Positions 6,325 to 10,326 of a DNA stretch of 10,326 bases are shown here, piece by piece. The stretch comes from an uncultured Clostridia bacterium (lineage in GTDB: Bacteria; Bacillota; Clostridia; Oscillospirales; Acutalibacteraceae): contig CAMJYS010000016.1 in assembly GCA_946410005.1 (NCBI GenBank), forward strand, positions 1 to 10,326. Reading direction: 5' to 3'. Every line of letters starts with the position of its first letter. The stretch's first letter is position 1. Both the position numbers and the translations under genes were made by a program. The notes below the pieces were generated by a model. It searched no databases and was not told the DNA's origin. It was given only the letters and a program-made list of their open reading frames with translations.

Positions 6325-7059
6325 GTGATAAATATTTTAAATGTTTCAAAGACTTTTAAGACTACAGAAGCATTAAAAGACGTTAGTTTTGAAGTTAACG
6401 ACAGCGAAATAGTCGGACTTTTGGGAGAAAACGGTGCGGGTAAATCGACATTACTTAGAATTATAAGCACAATGCTTTCGCCTACAAACGGAAACGTAAT
6501 TGTAAATAATCACAGCATTTTAGATGACCCGCAAAATGTCAGAAAAAACATAGGTATTCTTTTTGGTAGTGAAGTAGGACTTTACGAAAGATTAACCGCT
6601 AGGGAAAATTTAGAATACTTTGCTAAATTAAACGGTATGCCGGATTCAGAAATTACCGAGCGTGTTAATCATCTTGTAGAAAAATTTTCGTTTGCTGATT
6701 ATGCGGACAAGCAAGTAGGAACTTTTTCAAAAGGTATGAAGCAAAAAGTAGCTGTTGCCAGGTCGATTGTACATAATCCGTCGGTTATGCTATTTGACGA
6801 GCCTGACTCGGGACTCGATTTTAAAGCCGCTAAAATTATTTTTGATTTTATGGAACTTTGCCGAGAAGAAGGAAAAAGCATAATATTTTCTAGTCATTCA
6901 ATGGAAAATATTAAAAATTATTCCGATAGAATGGTCGTAATTCATAAAGGTACAGTTGTAAAAACTTTCGATGTTCACGAATATCGTGAAAAATATACCG
7001 ATCGTGAAATAAACAATATTTTATTTAGTTTGGTGTGTGATAATGATGAAAACGTTTAA
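6325..7059 (+). CDS. natA: ABC transporter ATP-binding protein, NatA-like
   Basis: Cytoplasmic ATPase of an ABC-2-type exporter. Residues 34-42 form Walker A (GENGAGKST), 134-140 the signature FSKGMKQ (a common variant of LSGGQ in exporters of this class), 154-160 Walker B with the catalytic Glu (VMLFDEP), 162-165 the D-loop (SGLD) and H191 the switch histidine. The segment LFGSEVGLYERLTARENLEYF (79-99) resembles the NatA subgroup, in which the usual Q-loop glutamine is replaced; that and the NatB-like partner are why NatA is preferred over a generic drug ATPase. In Bacillus, NatAB exports sodium, but the substrate here cannot be read from sequence. The 244 residues match NatA (about 246). 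It starts with GTG behind a strong Shine-Dalgarno site and overlaps the permease gene. Confidence 0.85.
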   Translation: MINILNVSKTFKTTEALKDVSFEVNDSEIVGLLGENGAGKSTLLRIISTMLSPTNGNVIVNNHSILDDPQNVRKNIGILFGSEVGLYERLTARENLEYFAKLNGMPDSEITERVNHLVEKFSFADYADKQVGTFSKGMKQKVAVARSIVHNPSVMLFDEPDSGLDFKAAKIIFDFMELCREEGKSIIFSSHSMENIKNYSDRMVVIHKGTVVKTFDVHEYREKYTDREINNILFSLVCDNDENV

Positions 7060-8218
7060 ACAAGCATTGGTAGTGTTTTTTAAAGAAATGAAGTGTCTTA
7101 TGCGTGACACAAAAACTTTTATTTTCGGAATTTTTTTGCCGCTTATACTAGTTCCGTCTATGCTATTTATAATAGATTTTTCCATGAAAGGAACTCAAAC
7201 AAAATTAGCAGACAACGTAAATATTGCGATAAGTAATAAAAACAATTCTTTTTATACGTTTTGTTCGGCACAAGATGTTTTAACCATTGTAGATGTTTCA
7301 GATCCTCAAAAAGCGTTGGATTCCGGAGAAATATCCGCTTATGTTACTATTGATGAAGACATTGACGAAAAAATAATTGCAAAAAAAGCATATAATTTAG
7401 ATATTCAATATAACGAATCATCGATGAATGCAATGATGTCAATGCCGGTTGTAATGCAATATGAGAAAGCTTATAAATATGTTTTAGAAAATTATAAATT
7501 CGATTCAATTGAAAATTTAAATAAAGCATTTGATACAAAAATAGATTTTAGCGAAGAAACACAACTCCCGCAAATAGACACGAGCTCGCTTTACTTCAAT
7601 ATTCTAGTTCCGATGATGTTAATACTATATTGTAGTATGGGTTCTACAGGTACGGCGATTGAACTTAGCTCCGGAGAAAAAGAAAGAGGAACTTTTGAGC
7701 CACTACTTTCTACTTGTGCAAATAGATCAGGAATTATTTTAGGAAAACTTTTTGCTACGACCGCTATGGGAGTTGCCAGTGGACTTTGTACGGCATTAGG
7801 TCTTTGCGGATATTTGCTCGTTTCGTCTTCAAGCAGTAAATTAAATGTTTCAATACCTGGAATGCTATTACTCTTATTAATAATAATACTTACATCTATG
7901 TTCTTTTCATCAATTAATTTATTAATCGGTATGTATTCCAAATCTTCTAAAGAGGCGCAAATTTATTTGATGCCAATGTCTTTAATATCATTAATACCAA
8001 CATTTTTTACATTTGCTATGGATATAAGTCAGATAACTTATGAACATCTTGCAATTCCTGTTTATAATATCATTTGTATAATAAAAGAAATTTTAGCGGG
8101 AATTGTAAATTTTGCTCATATAGGAATTACTGCTTCATGGCTGATATTGTATGTTTCCGTATCTCTTATTTTCACTTTAAAATTATTCAAAAAAGAAAAT
8201 ATTCTTTTTAGATTTTAG
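7043..8218 (+). CDS. natB: ABC-2 type permease, NatB-like
   Basis: Membrane half of the exporter encoded with the ATPase just upstream. Counting from a possible GTG at 7037, residues 27-48 form the first membrane helix (FIFGIFLPLILVPSMLFII), followed by a large hydrophilic outside domain (about 50-183) rich in charged and polar residues. Five or so further helices follow (about 186-206, 236-263, 273-300, 309-330, 335-357, 361-384). The cytosolic motif SSGEKERGTFEPLLSTC (about 211-227) is the ABC-2/NatB coupling segment (EKERGTxExLL). Length, about 390 residues, fits NatB. The start could be GTG 7037, ATG 7043 or ATG 7046; I choose 7043 because GGTG at 7032-7035 is better spaced from it. It overlaps the ATPase gene by 17 bases, indicating coupled translation. 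Substrate unknown. Confidence 0.82.
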   Translation: MMKTFKQALVVFFKEMKCLMRDTKTFIFGIFLPLILVPSMLFIIDFSMKGTQTKLADNVNIAISNKNNSFYTFCSAQDVLTIVDVSDPQKALDSGEISAYVTIDEDIDEKIIAKKAYNLDIQYNESSMNAMMSMPVVMQYEKAYKYVLENYKFDSIENLNKAFDTKIDFSEETQLPQIDTSSLYFNILVPMMLILYCSMGSTGTAIELSSGEKERGTFEPLLSTCANRSGIILGKLFATTAMGVASGLCTALGLCGYLLVSSSSSKLNVSIPGMLLLLLIIILTSMFFSSINLLIGMYSKSSKEAQIYLMPMSLISLIPTFFTFAMDISQITYEHLAIPVYNIICIIKEILAGIVNFAHIGITASWLILYVSVSLIFTLKLFKKENILFRF

Positions 8219-8227
8219 GTTTTTGAG

Positions 8228-8256
8228 TTGATATTTTATGCGAAAAATCAGATAAT
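8228..8256 (+). promoter_or_regulatory. Sigma-A-type promoter of tcdA-recJ, overlapping the terminator
   Basis: TTGATA (8228-8233) and GATAAT (8251-8256) are spaced by 17 bases and each match consensus at 5 of 6. The -10 box lies in the left arm and loop of the upstream terminator. Transcription would start near 8263, so the tcdA mRNA would carry only the right arm and could not form the hairpin. Confidence 0.6.
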
Positions 8257-8276
8257 TATATTATCTGATTTTTTTA
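8243..8276 (+). terminator. Intrinsic terminator after the ABC exporter operon
   Basis: AAAAATCAGATAA (8243-8255) pairs perfectly with TTATCTGATTTTT (8261-8273), a 13-bp stem around a 5-base loop, followed by a T run that extends to 8275. It begins 25 bases after the permease stop. Because both arms carry A/T tracts it would look similar on the other strand, but no - strand gene needs it. Confidence 0.88.
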
Positions 8277-8285
8277 TTTAAAAAA

Positions 8286-8296
8286 AGGAAGGAGTG
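8286..8296 (+). promoter_or_regulatory. Ribosome binding site of tcdA
   Basis: AGGAAGGAGTG contains a strong AAGGAG core five to nine bases before ATG 8302 and supports this start. Confidence 0.75.
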
Positions 8297-8301
8297 AATC
8301 T

Positions 8302-9033
8302 ATGCAAGATGATTTGTCTCCGTTTTTTAGAACTGAATTGTTACTCGGAAAAGAAAAAATGAACAAAATACAAAAATCACATATTGCGGTTTTTGGAATA
8401 GGTGGAGTTGGTTCGTTCACAGCAGAAGCGATAGCAAGATGCGGAGTACAAAATATCGATATTTTTGACGGAGATATTGTAGATATAACGAATATAAATC
8501 GACAAATTATGGCAGATATTAAAACTATAGGTCAAAAGAAAACGGAAATTATGAAAGAAAGAATAAAACTTATAAATCCAAACGCCAATGTAAACGCAGA
8601 ATATTGTTTTTTCGATAAAGAAAATAAAGATAATTATGATTTTTCGAAATACGACTATATAGTTGACGCTATTGATACTGTTACGTCAAAAATTTTATTA
8701 ATCGAAAAAGCCAAAAAAGAAAACGTGAAAATAATAAGTTCTATGGGAACAGGGAATAAACTTTGCCCTGAAAAATTAGAAGTTTCGGATATTTATAAAA
8801 CTTCTGTTTGTCCATTGGCTAGAGTTATGCGCAAAGAACTGAAAAAACGTAATATAAAAAATTTAAAGGTTGTTTACTCAAAAGAAAAGCCGAGTTATGT
8901 CCCTGCTCAAGATAAAGAAAACCCAAATGCAAAACGAGTTAATGCGAGTATATCATTCGTGCCATCCGTAGCAGGATTAATAATAGCAAGTGAAGTTATA
9001 AAAGAAATATCAAAAATAGAAAGCGGTGAATAA
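8302..9033 (+). CDS. tcdA: tRNA threonylcarbamoyladenosine dehydratase (TcdA/CsdL, E1-like)
   Basis: Uses ATP to cyclise t6A at position 37 of ANN-decoding tRNAs into ct6A. It belongs to the ThiF/MoeB/E1-like fold. Residues 8-18 (FFRTELLLGKE) are the TcdA opening, 31-38 the nucleotide-binding loop FGIGGVGS, 54-68 IFDGDIVDITNINRQ (the acidic residue and NxNRQ segment that contact ATP), 121-128 VDAIDTVT, and 146-153 SSMGTGNK. Conserved C170 in TSVCPLARVMRKELKK and the late NASISFVPSVAGLIIASEVI segment are specific to the family and separate it from MoeB and ThiF, which carry a CxxC zinc site that is missing here. The 243 residues match the shorter Gram-positive version (E. coli TcdA is about 268). 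It is followed 5 bases later by recJ. Confidence 0.92.
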   Translation: MQDDLSPFFRTELLLGKEKMNKIQKSHIAVFGIGGVGSFTAEAIARCGVQNIDIFDGDIVDITNINRQIMADIKTIGQKKTEIMKERIKLINPNANVNAEYCFFDKENKDNYDFSKYDYIVDAIDTVTSKILLIEKAKKENVKIISSMGTGNKLCPEKLEVSDIYKTSVCPLARVMRKELKKRNIKNLKVVYSKEKPSYVPAQDKENPNAKRVNASISFVPSVAGLIIASEVIKEISKIESGE

Positions 9034-9038
9034 AAATA

Positions 9039-10326
9039 ATGAGTATAAACAGTTGGAATATTTGTGAGTTTAATAAAAAAGAGATTTTAAAATACTCTAA
9101 AGAGTGGGGATTTCCGGCGGTTACATCATCTATTTTGTATTCAAGAGGATTTAGAACAGAAGAAGATATAAATGATTTTGTTTATGGAAATATAATCAGA
9201 GAAAATCCCTTTGATATAATTGATATGGACAAGTTGGTAAAAAGAGTAAAAGAGGCAATAGAAAATAAAGAAAAAATTTGTGTTTACGGAGATTATGATG
9301 CTGACGGTGTAACATCTACGACACTGATTTATTTATTTTTAAAATCTAAAGGTGCCGACGTTTGTTATTATATTCCCGAGCGAGACAGAGATGGATACGG
9401 TTTAAATGCCAAGGCAATTGATTTTGTAAAAAGTCTTGGAACAAAATTAATTTTTACAGTGGATAATGGTGTTACTGCGCTAAAAGAAGTGGAATATGCG
9501 AACAAATCAGGAATAGATGTTGTAATTACAGACCATCATCGTGTTCCGGCAGAATTACCGAATGCAGTGGCAATTGTTGATCCTTTTAGGGTTGAATGTG
9601 AAAAACTAAAATATAAAAATTTTGCAGGTGTAGGTGTTGCGTTTAAATTTGTAGAAGCTTTTTCTGTTGACGAAAATATAAGTTTCGAAGAGTTATTGAT
9701 TAAGTACGGAGATTTGGTAACATTAGGAACAATAGGAGATGCGGTAGAAATAACAGGAGAAACTCGTAAAATTGTAAAATTTGGATTGAATAACATACTG
9801 CATTCCACTATTCCCGGAGTGGTCGCACTTTTGAATATCTCGGGACTTTCTGATAAATCCGAGCTTGATTTAAAAACGGTTGCGTTTTTAATGGTTCCCA
9901 GAATAAATGCTTGCGGAAGAATGGGGAATGCGGAGCTTGCTCTAAAGCTTTTAATAAGTAGTAATATTTCAGAGGCTATGGAATATGCTGAAAAGTTAAA
10001 TAAACTTAATGCTTTGCGTAGAGATACCGAAGAAAAAATTTTCAAAATGGCAGAAGAGCTTTTAATTAAGGATCCTAAACGAAAACATGAAAAAATTATA
10101 GTTATTGAAGGAGAAAATTGGGATCATGGCGTTTTAGGTATAGTTGCCACAAGAATAACCCAAAAATACGGGAGTCCCTGTGTTTTAATAACTTATAACG
10201 ATAATATGGCAAGAGGTTCGTGTAGGAGTGTGGGTGATTTTCCATTATATGATGTTTTGCTGGAATGTAAAGAATTTTTTGAACGTTTTGGCGGTCATCC
10301 TTTGGCAGCAGGATTTGATATAAGAA
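9039..10326 (+). CDS. recJ: Single-stranded-DNA-specific exonuclease RecJ (partial, cut by window end)
   Basis: 5'-3' single-strand exonuclease of recombination and mismatch/base-excision repair, DHH/DHHA1 superfamily. ATG 9039 follows the tcdA stop by 5 bases; GGTGAA (9025-9030) inside the tcdA end serves as Shine-Dalgarno site, so the pair is probably co-translated. The visible 429 codons include the metal-binding blocks VYGDYDADGVTST (82-94), FTVDNGVTAL (139-148), ITDHHRVP (163-170) and GTIGDAVEITGE (about 229-240), then RINACGRMG (288-296). The DHHA1 part shows WDHGVLGIVATR (361-372), ARGSCRSV (391-398) and FGGHPLAAGF (417-426). At 361-363 many relatives read W-H-x-G; here it is W-D-H-G. 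The C-terminal OB-fold and later domains lie beyond the window (full proteins run 560-800 residues). No internal stop is seen. Confidence 0.93.
   Translation, partial: MSINSWNICEFNKKEILKYSKEWGFPAVTSSILYSRGFRTEEDINDFVYGNIIRENPFDIIDMDKLVKRVKEAIENKEKICVYGDYDADGVTSTTLIYLFLKSKGADVCYYIPERDRDGYGLNAKAIDFVKSLGTKLIFTVDNGVTALKEVEYANKSGIDVVITDHHRVPAELPNAVAIVDPFRVECEKLKYKNFAGVGVAFKFVEAFSVDENISFEELLIKYGDLVTLGTIGDAVEITGETRKIVKFGLNNILHSTIPGVVALLNISGLSDKSELDLKTVAFLMVPRINACGRMGNAELALKLLISSNISEAMEYAEKLNKLNALRRDTEEKIFKMAEELLIKDPKRKHEKIIVIEGENWDHGVLGIVATRITQKYGSPCVLITYNDNMARGSCRSVGDFPLYDVLLECKEFFERFGGHPLAAGFDIR

Noticed and set aside
9536..10045. 169-codon open frame on the - strand
   Set aside because: It lies wholly inside recJ, whose + strand motifs are unmistakable. 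Its translation is low-complexity Ser/Phe/Ile-rich, as expected for antisense of AT-rich coding DNA.
1..10326. CRISPR arrays, tRNA/rRNA genes, insertion sequences, defence systems
   Set aside because: I saw no spaced direct repeats, cloverleaf-like sequence, transposase motifs or defence-gene motifs; every long frame is accounted for by a housekeeping, transport or sporulation gene.

Overview
The window is AT-rich, bacterial and almost fully coding on the + strand. Gene content points to a low-GC, Gram-positive, spore-forming lineage of the Bacillota (class Clostridia). The clues are DarA (c-di-AMP receptor) next to holB and ricT, the sporulation protein YunB, a PcrA-type helicase, and frequent GTG/TTG starts behind purine-rich Shine-Dalgarno sites. 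A roughly 45-residue insertion near the N-terminus of the helicase resembles what I recall from Ruminococcaceae/Oscillospirales, but this placement is tentative.

Layout. (1) 29-1967: a tight operon, darA - holB - ricT. It combines a c-di-AMP sensor, the clamp-loader delta' subunit and a PSP1-family protein. ricT is broken by an in-frame TGA at 1743-1745, exactly in its second conserved cysteine block; the same frame continues with perfect family similarity to 1967. (2) 1978-4472: pcrA/uvrD helicase behind a good sigma-A-type promoter. (3) 4480-5211: yunB. A long inverted repeat surrounds its promoter-like region and covers its Shine-Dalgarno site. (4) 5287-6225: class II fructose-bisphosphate aldolase. 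(5) 6325-8218: a two-gene NatA/NatB-like ABC exporter, closed by a strong intrinsic terminator. (6) 8228 to the window end: tcdA and recJ (recJ cut by the window edge). Their likely promoter has its -10 box inside the preceding terminator stem.

Most genes are core housekeeping: replication and repair (holB, pcrA, recJ), glycolysis (fba), tRNA modification (tcdA), signalling (darA, ricT) and sporulation (yunB). I found no mobile element, CRISPR array, tRNA or rRNA. The two observations most worth checking are the interrupted ricT, which has also lost the cysteine next to the stop, and the yunB leader hairpin, which would block translation of read-through mRNA but not of mRNA started at a local promoter.
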